Shown: one piece after another, positions 53,303 to 62,243 of the stretch
Position numbering within the stretch: position 1 is the first letter of the stretch
Layout of the letters: every line of letters starts with the position of its first letter
DNA from: Aquincola sp.
GTDB lineage: Bacteria; Pseudomonadota; Gammaproteobacteria; Burkholderiales; Burkholderiaceae_C
DNA length: 64,000 bases
NCBI GenBank assembly: GCA_022841885.1
Contig: JALHQP010000004.1
Coordinates: 50,119 to 114,118 of the forward strand
Reading direction: 5' to 3'
Made by a program: the position numbers and the translations under genes
Notes under the pieces: model-generated
Told to the model about the DNA's origin: nothing
What the model saw: only the letters and a program-made list of their open reading frames with translations
Database searches by the model: none

Positions 53303-53671
53303 ATGCCGATCTACGCCTATCGCTGCGCCGCCTGTGGCCACGCGAAAGACGTGCTCCAGAAGCTGTCCGATGCGCCGTTGACCGACTGCCCGGCCTGCGG
53401 CGCGCCGCGCTTCGAAAAGCAGGTCACGGCGGCCGGCTTCCAGCTCAAAGGCTCGGGCTGGTATGTCACCGACTTCCGTGACGGGCAGGGCAAGAAGGGC
53501 GATGCCAAAGGCGAGGACAAGGCGGCTGCGCCGGCTCCCGCCAACGGATCGGCCGATGCAGCGGCCGCGCCGTCGGCGCCAGTGCCAGCCGACGCTCCGG
53601 CGCTGGCCGCTCCGAGTTCGGCGCCGGCACCCGCCGCCGCGCCGGCCCCTTCGTCCGACACCTCGTCGTGA
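53303..53671 (+). CDS. FmdB-family zinc-ribbon protein
   Basis: 122 aa. The N-terminal zinc ribbon holds Cys8, Cys11, Cys29 and Cys32 ('YRCAACGHAKD', 'DCPACGAPRFEKQVTAAGFQLKGSGWYVTDF'), standard for this family. The C-terminal ~50 residues are a low-complexity Ala/Pro/Ser tail of uncertain role. The family is a conserved neighbour of DUF502 and aspS in betaproteobacteria; its molecular function is not known. It overlaps the next gene (GTGA). Confidence 0.93.
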   Translation: MPIYAYRCAACGHAKDVLQKLSDAPLTDCPACGAPRFEKQVTAAGFQLKGSGWYVTDFRDGQGKKGDAKGEDKAAAPAPANGSADAAAAPSAPVPADAPALAAPSSAPAPAAAPAPSSDTSS

Positions 53672-54303
53672 AGAAGTATCTGCTCGCCGGCCTGCTGGTG
53701 TGGCTGCCGATGGCCATCACGGTCTGGGTGCTGCACGCGGTGCTGGGCATCGTCGGTGACCTGTTCGGCTGGCTCGTCAGCGCGTCGCAGACTGTGCTGC
53801 CCGAGGCCGCACGCGCGCCGCTCGAGGCGCTGCGCCACGTGCCGGGGCTGGGCCTGCTGGTCGTGGTGCTGCTGCTGCTGGCCACCGGCGTGTTCGCGGC
53901 CAACTTCGTCGGCCAGTGGTGGCTCAGGCAGGGCAGCCGGATCCTGCACCGCATCCCGATCGTCAAGTCGATCTACAGCTCGGTCAAGCAGGTCTCGGAC
54001 ACGCTGTTCTCGTCCTCGGGCAATGCCTTTCGCGAGGCCGTGCTGGTGCAGTACCCGCGCGAGGGCTCGTGGACCATCGCCTTCGTCACCGGCAAACCCG
54101 GCGGCGAGGCGGCCCAGCACCTGCAGGGCGACTACCTGAGCCTGTACGTCCCGACGACACCGAACCCGACCTCGGGCTTCTTCCTGATGGTGCCGCGCGC
54201 CGACGTGATTGCGCTGCGAATGAGCGTGGATGAGGCGCTGAAGTACATCATCTCGATGGGCGTGGTGGCCCCACCCGTGCCACCGGTGGCGGCACGAAAC
54301 TGA
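53668..54303 (+). CDS. DUF502 membrane protein
   Basis: 211 aa from the GTG at 53668. Two N-terminal membrane helices ('YLLAGLLVWLPMAITVWVLH', 'GLLVVVLLLLATGVFAANFVG') are followed by a cytoplasmic or periplasmic domain with the family blocks 'RIPIVKSIYSSVKQVSDTLF', 'FREAVLVQYPREGSW' and 'TTPNPTSGFFLMVPR'. It is conserved between fmdB and aspS in Burkholderiales. Function unknown; co-transcription with aspS is likely. Confidence 0.92.
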   Translation: MKKYLLAGLLVWLPMAITVWVLHAVLGIVGDLFGWLVSASQTVLPEAARAPLEALRHVPGLGLLVVVLLLLATGVFAANFVGQWWLRQGSRILHRIPIVKSIYSSVKQVSDTLFSSSGNAFREAVLVQYPREGSWTIAFVTGKPGGEAAQHLQGDYLSLYVPTTPNPTSGFFLMVPRADVIALRMSVDEALKYIISMGVVAPPVPPVAARN

Positions 54304-54306
54304 CCC

Positions 54307-54333
54307 GGCCGGACGCGCGGCGGGCGTCCGGCC
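54307..54333 (+). terminator. Perfect 10-bp hairpin between DUF502 and aspS
   Basis: GGCCGGACGC (54307-54316) and GCGTCCGGCC (54324-54333) form an uninterrupted stem around a GCGGCGG loop, three bases after the DUF502 stop. No T-run follows. Lying 45 bases before aspS it could partly uncouple aspS from the genes upstream. Confidence 0.45.
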
Positions 54334-54378
54334 ATTGACGGCGCCGACCCACACCCTCGAACCACTGGAACCACTGCC

Positions 54379-56169
54379 ATGCGAACCACCTACTGCGGCC
54401 TCGTCAGCGACGCGCTGATGGGCCAGACCGTCACCCTCATGGGCTGGGCCCACCGCCGCCGCGACCATGGCGGCGTGATCTTCATCGACCTGCGCGACCG
54501 CGAAGGCCTGGTGCAGATCGTCTGCGACCCGGACCGTGCCGACACCTTCGCCACCGCCGAAGGCGTGCGCAACGAGTTTTGCCTGAAAGTCACCGGCAAG
54601 GTGCGCGCGCGGCCGGCTGGCACCGAGAACAACAACCTCGTCAGCGGGAAGGTCGAGGTGCTGGCGCACGAGCTCGAGGTGCTCAACCCCAGCGTCACGC
54701 CGCCGTTCCAGCTCGACGACGAGAACCTGTCCGAGACGGTGCGCCTGACGCACCGCGTGCTCGACCTGCGCCGCCCGCAGATGCAGCGCAACATGATGCT
54801 GCGCTACCGGGTTGCGATGGAAATCCGCAAGTTCCTCGACGCCAACGGCTTCATCGACATCGAGACGCCGATGCTCACGAAGAGTACGCCCGAGGGCGCG
54901 CGCGACTACCTGGTGCCCAGCCGCGTGCACGACGGCCTGTTCTTCGCGCTGCCGCAGTCGCCGCAACTGTTCAAGCAGCTGCTGATGGTGGCCGGCTTCG
55001 ACCGCTACTACCAGGTCGTCAAGTGTTTCCGTGACGAGGACCTGCGTGCCGACCGCCAGCCCGAGTTCACGCAGATCGACATCGAGACCTCCTTCCTGAC
55101 CGAGGAAGAGATCCGCACGATGTTCGAGGGCATGATCCGCAGCACCTTCCAGCATGCGATCGGCGTCGAACTGCCGGCCTTCCCGGTCATGACCTGGGCC
55201 GACGCGATGCGCCTGTACGGCTCGGACAAGCCCGACCTGCGCGTCAAGCTGCAGTTCACCGAGCTGACCGACGTGATGAAGGACGTCGACTTCAAGGTCT
55301 TCAGCGGCCCGGCCAACATGGCCGACGGCCGCGTGGTCGCGCTGCGCGTGCCCGGCGGCGCCGAGATGAGCCGCGGCGAGATCGACGGCTACACCGAGTT
55401 CGTCAAGATCTACGGCGCAAAGGGCCTGGCCTGGATCAAGGTCAACGAGGCTGGGGCCGGGCGTGACGGCCTGCAGAGCCCGGTGGTCAAGAACCTGCAC
55501 GACCGGGCGCTGACCGAGATCCTGTCGCGCACCGGTGCACGCAACGGCGACCTGATCTTCTTCGGCGCCGACAAGGCCAAGGTGGTCAACGACTCGATCG
55601 GCGCGCTGCGCGTCAAGGTCGGCCACAGCGAGTTCGGCAAGGCCAAGGGCCTCGCGCATGGCGACTGGGAGCCGCTGTGGGTGGTCGACTTCCCGATGTT
55701 CGAGCACGACGAGGCCAATGAACGCTGGAGCGCGATGCACCACCCGTTCACCAGCCCCAAGGACGGCCACGAGGACTGGCTCGAGACCGACCCCGGCCGC
55801 TGCATCGCCAAGGCCTACGACGTGGTGCTGAACGGCATCGAACTCGGTGGCGGGTCGGTGCGGATCCACCGCGAGGAGGTGCAGAGCAAGGTCTTCCGTG
55901 CCCTCAAGATCGGCGCCGAGGAGGCCCAGGCCAAGTTCGGCTTCCTGCTTGACGCATTGCAGTACGGCGCACCGCCGCACGGCGGCATCGCGATCGGCCT
56001 CGACCGTTTCGTGATGCTGATGACCGGCGCCGAAAGCCTGCGCGACGTGATCGCCTTCCCGAAGACCCAGCGCGCGCAGTGCCTGTTGACCAACGCGCCC
56101 GGACCGGTCGACGAGAAACAGCTGCGCGAACTGCATATCCGCTTGCGCAATCCGCAGGCGGGAGCCTGA
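54379..56169 (+). CDS. aspS: Aspartyl-tRNA synthetase, probably non-discriminating
   Basis: 596 aa, the bacterial-type length. It has the N-terminal OB-fold anticodon domain ('[19 protein letters not shown]'), class II motif 2 '[20 protein letters not shown]', the bacterial GAD insertion, and motif 3 '[13 protein letters not shown]'. His30 in 'RRRDHGG' matches the position (His31 in Pseudomonas aeruginosa; Leu in E. coli) that marks non-discriminating enzymes, which also charge tRNA-Asn for the GatCAB route. That specificity is inference from one or two residues. Confidence 0.98.
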   Translation: MRTTYCGLVSDALMGQTVTLMGWAHRRRDHGGVIFIDLRDREGLVQIVCDPDRADTFATAEGVRNEFCLKVTGKVRARPAGTENNNLVSGKVEVLAHELEVLNPSVTPPFQLDDENLSETVRLTHRVLDLRRPQMQRNMMLRYRVAMEIRKFLDANGFIDIETPMLTKSTPEGARDYLVPSRVHDGLFFALPQSPQLFKQLLMVAGFDRYYQVVKCFRDEDLRADRQPEFTQIDIETSFLTEEEIRTMFEGMIRSTFQHAIGVELPAFPVMTWADAMRLYGSDKPDLRVKLQFTELTDVMKDVDFKVFSGPANMADGRVVALRVPGGAEMSRGEIDGYTEFVKIYGAKGLAWIKVNEAGAGRDGLQSPVVKNLHDRALTEILSRTGARNGDLIFFGADKAKVVNDSIGALRVKVGHSEFGKAKGLAHGDWEPLWVVDFPMFEHDEANERWSAMHHPFTSPKDGHEDWLETDPGRCIAKAYDVVLNGIELGGGSVRIHREEVQSKVFRALKIGAEEAQAKFGFLLDALQYGAPPHGGIAIGLDRFVMLMTGAESLRDVIAFPKTQRAQCLLTNAPGPVDEKQLRELHIRLRNPQAGA

Positions 56170-56236
56170 ACGCGGCGGCCGGCGGCCGTTTCGGCAGAAT
56201 CCAGGCGCGGGCGACCCCCGCGCCTCCTTCTTTGCC

Positions 56237-56707
56237 GTGGCCCACAAGATCCCCGAATCCGTCCTCGTCGTGATCCACACCCCGGCGCTGGATGTGCTGC
56301 TGATCGAGCGTGCCGACAAGCCGGGCTACTGGCAAAGCGTCACCGGTTCGAAGGACACGTCCGGCGAACCGCTCGAGCGGACCTGCGTGCGAGAGGTCGA
56401 GGAGGAGACGGGCATCGCCATCGGCAGCGCCGACGTGCCGCAGGCAGCCCTGCGCGACTGGGGCCTGTCCAACGTCTACGAGATCTATCCCGTCTGGCGT
56501 CACCGCTACGCGCCGGGGGTGACGCACAACACCGAGCATGTGTTCGGCCTCACCGTGCCCGCGGGCACGCCGGTGCGGCTCAGTCCGCGCGAACACCTGC
56601 GCCACGCCTGGCTGCCGTGGCGCGAGGCGGCTGACCGCTGCTTTTCGCCGTCCAATGCCGAGGCGGTGCTGATGCTGCCGCGCTTCGCGCCGACCGCCGG
56701 GCGATGA
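56237..56707 (+). CDS. nudB: Dihydroneopterin triphosphate pyrophosphohydrolase (Nudix)
   Basis: 156 aa from the GTG at 56237. 'KIPESVLVVIHTPALDVLLIERAD' begins the Nudix fold, and the Nudix box is 'GSKDTSGE...CVREVEEETGI'. The NudB-type features 'YWQSVTGS' and 'FSPSNAEAVLML' favour folate-pathway dihydroneopterin triphosphatase. It lies 67 bp after aspS, its usual neighbour in this bacterial group, and overlaps the next gene by 4 bp. Confidence 0.9.
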   Translation: MAHKIPESVLVVIHTPALDVLLIERADKPGYWQSVTGSKDTSGEPLERTCVREVEEETGIAIGSADVPQAALRDWGLSNVYEIYPVWRHRYAPGVTHNTEHVFGLTVPAGTPVRLSPREHLRHAWLPWREAADRCFSPSNAEAVLMLPRFAPTAGR

Positions 56708-57495
56708 ACCCCTACGCCGCCAGCCAGTTGCCGCCGGCCACCGAGCTGGGGCACCGGCTGCGCGTGGCCACCTACAACATCCATAAGGGCGTACGCGGCG
56801 TTGGCCCGCGCAAGCGGCTGGAGATCCACAACCTGGGCCTGGGCATCGAGGCGCTCGACGCCGACCTCGTGTTCCTGCAGGAGGTGCGCCTGTACCACGC
56901 GCGCGAGGCGCAGCGCTTCGACCGCACCTGGTTCGGCTGGCCCGACGAGGGCCAGGCCGAGTTCCTGGCGCCCGAGGGCTACGCCGTGGCTTACCGCACC
57001 AATGCGGTCACGCGCCACGGCGAGCATGGCAACGCACTGCTGTCGCGCTGGCCGCTTGGCGACATCGGCCACCACGACATCAGCGACCACCGCTTCGAGC
57101 AGCGCGGCCTGCTGCATGTGCCGGTGCAGTGGCATGGCGCGCTGGTGCATGCGGTGGTGGCGCACCTCGGCCTGATCCATGCCAGCCGCGTGCGCCAGGT
57201 GCAGCGCTTGGCGGAGTTCATCGAAGCCACGGTGCCACGCGACGCGCTGCTGATCGTGGCCGGCGACTTCAACGACTGGGGCGAGCGCCTGGATGAGCCG
57301 ATGCGCGCCATCGGCCTGGCGCGCGCGCTCGGGCCGCGACAGCGGCCGACCTTCCCGTCGCGCGTGCCGGTCTTCGCGCTGGACCGCATCTACACGCGCG
57401 CCCTCAGTTGCCGCTTCACCCACGTGCCGCGCGGCACCGCCTGGGCCCGCATGTCCGACCATCTGCCGCTGGTGGCCGAGTTCGATCTGGCCTGA
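56704..57495 (+). CDS. Endonuclease/exonuclease/phosphatase-family protein
   Basis: 263 aa. EEP-fold motifs: 'LRVATYNIHKGVRG' (metal-binding Asn), 'LVFLQEVRLYH' (Glu), 'AGDFNDWGE' (Asp, Asn) and 'MSDHLPLVAEF' (Asp-His). It is conserved next to a cardiolipin synthase gene, as here, where the start is 3 bp after its stop. Relatives cleave phosphodiesters; a lipid-linked substrate is possible from context. No signal peptide is seen. Confidence 0.9.
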   Translation: MNPYAASQLPPATELGHRLRVATYNIHKGVRGVGPRKRLEIHNLGLGIEALDADLVFLQEVRLYHAREAQRFDRTWFGWPDEGQAEFLAPEGYAVAYRTNAVTRHGEHGNALLSRWPLGDIGHHDISDHRFEQRGLLHVPVQWHGALVHAVVAHLGLIHASRVRQVQRLAEFIEATVPRDALLIVAGDFNDWGERLDEPMRAIGLARALGPRQRPTFPSRVPVFALDRIYTRALSCRFTHVPRGTAWARMSDHLPLVAEFDLA

Positions 57496-57497
57496 GC

Positions 57498-58775
57498 ATG
57501 GACACCGCGCTGCCACCGTCCGAGCTGCGTCGCACCGAGCGCGCGCCGGTGCTCAGCGGCGGCAACGAGGTGCGTCTGCTGACCGGTGGCGACGAGCTGT
57601 TCCCGGCCATGTGCGAGGCCATCGCCGCGGCGCGCCACGAGGTCTGGCTCGCCACCTACATCTTCCATCACGACGAAGCGGCGCGTGCCGTCAGCGACGC
57701 CCTGGTGGCGGCGGCGCGGCGCGGCGTGCGTGTGCGCGTGGTGGTCGATGGCTTCGGTTCCAAGGCCAGCCTGCCGGTCTTGCGCTCGTGGTTCGACGGC
57801 AGCGGCGTCGCGCTCGTGGTGTTCCGGCCGCTCGACCGCTGGACGGCCTACTTTCAGCCCGGCCAGCTGCGCCGCCTGCACCAGAAACTGCTCGCGGTCG
57901 ACGACGAACATGCCTTCGTCGGCGGGGTCAACCTGATCGACGACCGCAACGACCTGAATCACGGCCGCAGCGCCGAGCCGCGCCTGGACTTCGCGGTGTG
58001 GCTGCGCGGACCGGTGGTGCAGCCGGTGGCGCAGACCACGCGCGCCATCTGGACCCGCGCCGCCTTCGGCCAGGAGTGGCGCGAGGAGCTGCTGGCGTTG
58101 GCGCGCAGTGCCGAGCCGGTGGCCGGTGCACGTGCGCTGTTGCAGCGCCTGCGCATCCTGGCGCCCGAGGCCATGGCCGACGCTGTCGACCAGCTGCCGC
58201 CGGTGCGCGCCGCCTTCGTCGTGCGCGACAACCTGCGCCAGCGGCGCGCCATCGAGCGCAGCTACCTCGAGGCGCTGCAGGGTGCGCGCTCGCGCATCGA
58301 CATCGTCTGCCCGTACTTCTACCCAGGCCGGGTGTTCCGCCGCATGCTGCACAGCGCGGCCCGGCGCGGCGTGCGCGTGCGCCTGCTGCTGCAGGGCAAG
58401 CTCGACTACCGGCTCGCAGGTCTGGCGGCGCAGGTGCTGTACGACGAACTGCTGGCCGACGGGGTGCGCATCTTCGAGTACACGCCCGCCTTCCTGCACG
58501 CCAAGGTGGCGCTGGCCGACGACGACTGGGCCACGGTGGGCAGCTCCAACATCGACCCCCTGTCGCTGTTGCTCAACCTCGAGGCCAATGTTGTGGTGCG
58601 CGATGTGCCGTTCACGCACACGCTCGCCGACGCTTTCGAGCGTGCCCTCGCGGTGTCGCGTGAGGTCACGGCGCCGCCGCTGCCCGCGGGATGGATGGCC
58701 GCGCTGCAGCGCGGTTTCGTGGCCTGGGTCGCGCACTGGGTGCTGCGCGTGGCCGGGCTGTCCGGCCGCTACTGA
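57498..58775 (+). CDS. clsB: Cardiolipin synthase B-type phospholipase D protein
   Basis: 425 aa from the ATG at 57498. Two PLD catalytic motifs: His128-Lys130-Asp135 ('HQKLLAVDD') and His334-Lys336-Asp341 ('HAKVALADD'), each followed by the usual 'GGVNLIDD' and 'GSSNIDPLSLLLNLE'. It condenses phospholipids at the inner membrane to cardiolipin; the C-terminus carries a hydrophobic, membrane-associated segment. Its last 7 bp overlap the convergent DUF805 gene. Confidence 0.93.
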   Translation: MDTALPPSELRRTERAPVLSGGNEVRLLTGGDELFPAMCEAIAAARHEVWLATYIFHHDEAARAVSDALVAAARRGVRVRVVVDGFGSKASLPVLRSWFDGSGVALVVFRPLDRWTAYFQPGQLRRLHQKLLAVDDEHAFVGGVNLIDDRNDLNHGRSAEPRLDFAVWLRGPVVQPVAQTTRAIWTRAAFGQEWREELLALARSAEPVAGARALLQRLRILAPEAMADAVDQLPPVRAAFVVRDNLRQRRAIERSYLEALQGARSRIDIVCPYFYPGRVFRRMLHSAARRGVRVRLLLQGKLDYRLAGLAAQVLYDELLADGVRIFEYTPAFLHAKVALADDDWATVGSSNIDPLSLLLNLEANVVVRDVPFTHTLADAFERALAVSREVTAPPLPAGWMAALQRGFVAWVAHWVLRVAGLSGRY

Positions 58776-59143
58776 AGGCGCTCGCTCAGCGGATCGGCGC
58801 CATAGCGGTTGGCACCGGCGTTGCCGCGCAGCCAACCGTTCTCGACCAGGGCCCAGATCCAGCCGACCACCGGTACCAGCACCACCAGCATCCACCAGGC
58901 CGGCTTGCCGCGGTCGTGCCAGCGCTTGGCGCTGATCGCCAGCGCCGGCCACAGCAGCAACAGGTTCACCACCAGGTCGGTGGTGTCGGCGCCGACGCCG
59001 GCCACGCGCAACAGCACGGTGGCGTACAGGCTCAGGCCCAGCAGCGCCGCCACGCCCCAGAGCCACCAGGTGCGGCGCCCAATGCGGCCACCGAAGCCGA
59101 ACAGGAGGTGACGCAGCGAGTCGGCGTCTTCGGAGTGATTCAT
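58769..59143 (-). CDS. DUF805 family membrane protein
   Basis: 124 aa. Four hydrophobic segments with the family features 'FGFGGRIGRRTWWLWGVAAL' at the start, 'AISAKRWHDRGKPAWWML' in the middle and 'VPVVGWIWALVENGWLRG' near the end. It is a small inner-membrane protein of unknown function, as for all members. It is transcribed toward clsB and separated by 28 bp from the GNAT gene upstream. Confidence 0.92.
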   Translation of the reverse strand: MNHSEDADSLRHLLFGFGGRIGRRTWWLWGVAALLGLSLYATVLLRVAGVGADTTDLVVNLLLLWPALAISAKRWHDRGKPAWWMLVVLVPVVGWIWALVENGWLRGNAGANRYGADPLSERLQ

Positions 59144-59171
59144 GCGGCCATCCTAGCCGCGCCCGGCGCGA

Positions 59172-59669
59172 TCAACGGATCGTCTTGCCGAAGCACACGC
59201 TCGTCGGGTCGCCGACGAAATTGCCGTAGGGCTTGATCTTGCGCCAGCCGCTGGCGCGGTACAGCGCCATCGCCGGCTTCTGCTTGATGCCCGTTTCGAG
59301 CACCAGGCGGCGGTAGCCCAGGGCCAGCGCGTCGGCCTCCAGACGCGCGAGCAGCGCGCGCGCGATGCCGTCGCGGCGCGCGCCGTGCGTGACGAACATG
59401 CGACGCACTTCACCGGTGCTGGCGTCGATGCGGCGCAGCGCACCGCAACCCACGGCGACGCCCTCGCGCCAGGCCAGCAGGTAGACCTCGCGTTCGCCCA
59501 GCGGCGCATTGGTCGGCGCCGGGCTGTCGGGGGCGAACAGTTCGGGGTAGAGGGCGCGCGCCTCGATGGCCGCCTCGGCCAGCAGCGCCAGCGCCTGCAG
59601 GTGCTGCGGATCGACGGGCGCGATGGTGAGCAGCGGCACCTCGGCCACTGCGAGGCTGTCGTCGCTCAT
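59172..59669 (-). CDS. GNAT-family N-acetyltransferase
   Basis: 165 aa from the ATG at 59669, overlapping the stop of the upstream 139-aa gene. GNAT fold: 'YLLAWREGVAVGCGALRRID' (strand 4), 'GEVRRMFVTHGARRDGIARALLARLE' (acetyl-CoA loop, here R-R-D-G-I-A) and 'LVLETGIKQKPAMALYRASGWRKI'. The C-terminal 'SVCFGKTI' matches a common proteobacterial subgroup. Substrate unknown; likely acetylates a small molecule. Confidence 0.9.
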   Translation of the reverse strand: MSDDSLAVAEVPLLTIAPVDPQHLQALALLAEAAIEARALYPELFAPDSPAPTNAPLGEREVYLLAWREGVAVGCGALRRIDASTGEVRRMFVTHGARRDGIARALLARLEADALALGYRRLVLETGIKQKPAMALYRASGWRKIKPYGNFVGDPTSVCFGKTIR

Positions 59670-60085
59670 CGGGGCAGGGTGCTCGCGTACCGGGCCAGCT
59701 GGTGCAACTCGCGCTCGACGTCGGGCGGGAAGCCGCGCCGGCCGCGCCGGCGGTCGTTGATCAGGTGCTCGAGGCAATCCGCACGCGCGTGCGGGTCGCC
59801 CCAGGCCGCGGCCAGCGAATTGACGATGCGGGCGTAGCGCTCGCAGGTGATCACCGGGCGCAGCGGGGCAGGCAGCCTGCCCATCCACTCCATCGCACGG
59901 CCGGTCAGCGCGCGGTCGGTGGCCAGGGGGGCACGGCGCACCTTCTCCCAGTACTGGTTGCTCAACATCGCCGCCATGCCGTGGGGCAGTTCGTCGAGCG
60001 AGGCGCGCGCGGCGTCGACCGAGACGGGCTCGAAGTCCATCAGGCCCGACTTGCGCGGGACGTACTGGGGCTGCGTCGTTTTCAT
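59666..60085 (-). CDS. Hypothetical 139-aa protein, copy 2 of a paralog pair
   Basis: 139 aa from the ATG at 60085. Shared blocks with the product of 46366-46785, in order: 'AARASLDELPHGMAAM', 'LATDRALTGRAMEWMGRLP', 'YARIVNSLAAAWGDP' and 'INDRRRGRRGFPPDV'. Identity is roughly half over the central 100 residues by eye. It is soluble, with no recognised domain. It forms a two-gene operon with the GNAT gene. The family is probably lineage-specific, and no function can be given. Confidence 0.85.
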   Translation of the reverse strand: MKTTQPQYVPRKSGLMDFEPVSVDAARASLDELPHGMAAMLSNQYWEKVRRAPLATDRALTGRAMEWMGRLPAPLRPVITCERYARIVNSLAAAWGDPHARADCLEHLINDRRRGRRGFPPDVERELHQLARYASTLPR

Positions 60086-60142
60086 GGGAACCTGCGGTGG
60101 CGCCATTTTGGTGGCCCCCCTGCGCCGCCCAGCGGCAATGTG

Positions 60143-61198
60143 TCACGCGCGCGCGGGCTTTGCCTGCGGCCGCAGGCTCGCATGGGGTGCCAAGCGGCCC
60201 ACCTCGAGCCCGCGCCAGTTGCGCAGGCGCGGTTCAGCCAGTTCCGCCAGCAGGGCTGCGTCGGCGTCGTCGCGCGGCGAGACGAGGGCCTGCAGCAAGG
60301 CGGCCAGCGCCACCTCGGCGGCGCGTGCGGTATTGCCATCGTCCATCTTCAACGCCACGCCCAGGCCGGCCTCGGGCAGGGCGGCGCAGTACACGCCCTC
60401 GGCGCCGACCTTGCAGCACACGCGCGCGCCGAACTGTGCCATCACGCGCGAGTCGAAGCGGCCGCTGCCGCCGACCATGAACGGCGCCGCGGCGATCGCC
60501 TCGCGCAGGCGTCGCGCGGCCGCGGCCCGCCCCGCCGTCAGGCCATGACCGCCGGCCACGCGTGCAAAGGCCAGCGCCAGGTGGCGCAGCGGGATGCCGT
60601 AGGTCGGGATCGAGCAGCCGTCGGTGGCGCGTGGCGCGTCGGCCAGGCGCCAGCCGGTCGTGGCTTCGATCGCGGCGTCCACCTCGCGCATCACCGGATG
60701 CCCGGCGTCGACATAGCCGGCGAGGAAGCCGCGCGCCTCGCGTGCGCCCGCCATCGTGCAGCCGAGGCAGACAAAGCCGGCATGCTTGCCAGAACAGTTG
60801 TTGTGCAGCGCGCTCGGTTTGTCGCCGGCAGCAGCCAGTGCGAGCTTGGCCGGCTCGTCGTAGGGCCAGTGCGCGCCGCACTCGAGCGCGCTCGCATCCA
60901 GTCCGGCCTTGGCCAGCATCGACGCGGCGGTTCGGGTGTGCGCCGGCTCGCCGCCGTGCGAAGCGCAGGCCAGTGCCAACTCCTCGGCCGAGAGGCCACA
61001 GCGATCGGCGGCGCCGCTCTCGACCAGCGGCAAGGCCTGCAGCAGCTTGATCGCCGAGCGCGGGAACACCGGGCGCTCGATGTCGCCGGCGCTCGCCCGC
61101 ACGTGGCCTTGCGCGTCGAGCACCACGAAGGCACCACGGTGGAAGGATTCGACGCTGTTGCCGCGCCAGGCTTCGACGAGGACCGGGTTGGTGTTCAT
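60143..61198 (-). CDS. L-asparaginase II family protein (Rhizobium thermolabile type)
   Basis: 351 aa. Family blocks: 'LVEAWRGNSVESFHRG', 'RPVFPRSAIKLLQALPLVESG', 'CASHGGEPAHT', 'NNCSGKHAGFV', 'TDGCSIPTYGIPLRHLA', 'VGGSGRFDSRVM' and 'KMDDGNTARA'. It resembles the Rhizobium etli AnsA-type enzymes that hydrolyse asparagine to aspartate and ammonia in the cytoplasm. The Ser-Lys catalytic pair expected in 'RSAIK' is present. It stands alone, divergent from the EamA transporter. Confidence 0.9.
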   Translation of the reverse strand: MNTNPVLVEAWRGNSVESFHRGAFVVLDAQGHVRASAGDIERPVFPRSAIKLLQALPLVESGAADRCGLSAEELALACASHGGEPAHTRTAASMLAKAGLDASALECGAHWPYDEPAKLALAAAGDKPSALHNNCSGKHAGFVCLGCTMAGAREARGFLAGYVDAGHPVMREVDAAIEATTGWRLADAPRATDGCSIPTYGIPLRHLALAFARVAGGHGLTAGRAAAARRLREAIAAAPFMVGGSGRFDSRVMAQFGARVCCKVGAEGVYCAALPEAGLGVALKMDDGNTARAAEVALAALLQALVSPRDDADAALLAELAEPRLRNWRGLEVGRLAPHASLRPQAKPARA

Positions 61199-61259
61199 TG
61201 GAGGATGCTGCCGTCTGCGCGGCGACTGTAGCGCGTGGCCCCGCGTGGACAATGCGCGC

Positions 61260-62150
61260 ATGCCGGTCTCCGCGCTTGCCCTGGTGCTCGTCGCCGCGCT
61301 GCTGCACGCGCTGTGGAACCTGGTGGCCAAGAAGAGCGGCGGCGATCACCGCTTCGCCTTCCTGACCGCGCTGGGCGTCACCGTGCTGTGGGCCCCGGCG
61401 GCGTGGTGGTTTGGCGCCGACGAGTTGCCGCGCTGGGGCGCGCTCGAGTGGGGTGTGCTGGCGGCGAGCGCGCTGGTCCACGTGGCCTACTACCTCACGC
61501 TGCTGCGCGGCTACCGCGAAGCCGACCTCACCGTGGTGTATCCGGTGGCGCGCGGCAGCGCGCCCCTGGTCACGGTGATGGGCGCGATGCTGCTGCTCGG
61601 CGAGCGCCTGTCGTTCGTCGCTGGCCTGGGCGTGCTGGCGGTCTGCGGTGGCGTGTTCCTGATCGCCGGGGGCCCGTCGCTGTGGCGCCGCGCGCACGAT
61701 GTGCACGACGCGGCGGTGCTGGCCCGCTTGCGAACCGGCCTGGCCTGGGGTTCGGCCACCGGCCTGCTGATCGCCGGCTACAGCGTGATCGACGGCTATG
61801 CGGTCAAAGTCCTGGCCATGGGGCCGGTGCTGTTCGACTACCTCGGCAACGTGCTTCGCCTGCCGCTGCAGGCGCCGCTGGTCTGGCGCGGACGCGCCAC
61901 GCTGGCGGCACTGTGGCGCGCGCAGTGGAAGGCGGTGCTCACCATCAGCGCGCTGGGGCCGCTGGCCTACATCCTGGTGCTGTACGCGGTGCAGATGGCG
62001 CCGTTGTCGCACGTGGCGCCGGCGCGCGAGGTGTCGATGCTGTTCGCGGCGCTGATCGGTGGCCGCCTGCTCGGCGAAGCCGATCGCGGACTGAGGGCGG
62101 TCGGCGCCGGCTGCATTGCCGCGGGTGTGATGGCTTTGGCACTCGGCTGA
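61260..62150 (+). CDS. EamA/DMT-superfamily transporter
   Basis: 296 aa from the ATG at 61260. Ten membrane helices in two EamA repeats: 'LVLVAALLHALWNLVAKKSGG' opens the first and 'LAWGSATGLLIAGYSVIDGYAVK' the second. 'ADLTVVYPVARGSAPLVTVMGAMLLLGE' and 'SMLFAALIGGRLLGE' are typical. It likely exports a metabolite or amino acid; the substrate is unknown. The short gap upstream (61 bp) must hold divergent promoters with the asparaginase. Confidence 0.9.
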   Translation: MPVSALALVLVAALLHALWNLVAKKSGGDHRFAFLTALGVTVLWAPAAWWFGADELPRWGALEWGVLAASALVHVAYYLTLLRGYREADLTVVYPVARGSAPLVTVMGAMLLLGERLSFVAGLGVLAVCGGVFLIAGGPSLWRRAHDVHDAAVLARLRTGLAWGSATGLLIAGYSVIDGYAVKVLAMGPVLFDYLGNVLRLPLQAPLVWRGRATLAALWRAQWKAVLTISALGPLAYILVLYAVQMAPLSHVAPAREVSMLFAALIGGRLLGEADRGLRAVGAGCIAAGVMALALG

Positions 62151-62243
62151 AGGCCGTGCGGCGGCGCGCGTTCGGAGGGGCCTGCGCCGTGGTGCGCTCG
62201 GCTAAGCTGCGGTCCGAAATTCGAACCGGGTCAGGGAGAGCGT

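Noticed and set aside
53317..56319. A 1000-codon minus-strand frame opposite fmdB, DUF502 and aspS
   Set aside because: Antisense to three well-conserved genes; composition is typical of a frame shadow and no domain is recognisable.
62215..62240. GGTTCGAAT on the minus strand, resembling a tRNA T-loop
   Set aside because: No acceptor stem, anticodon arm or CCA context can be folded around it.
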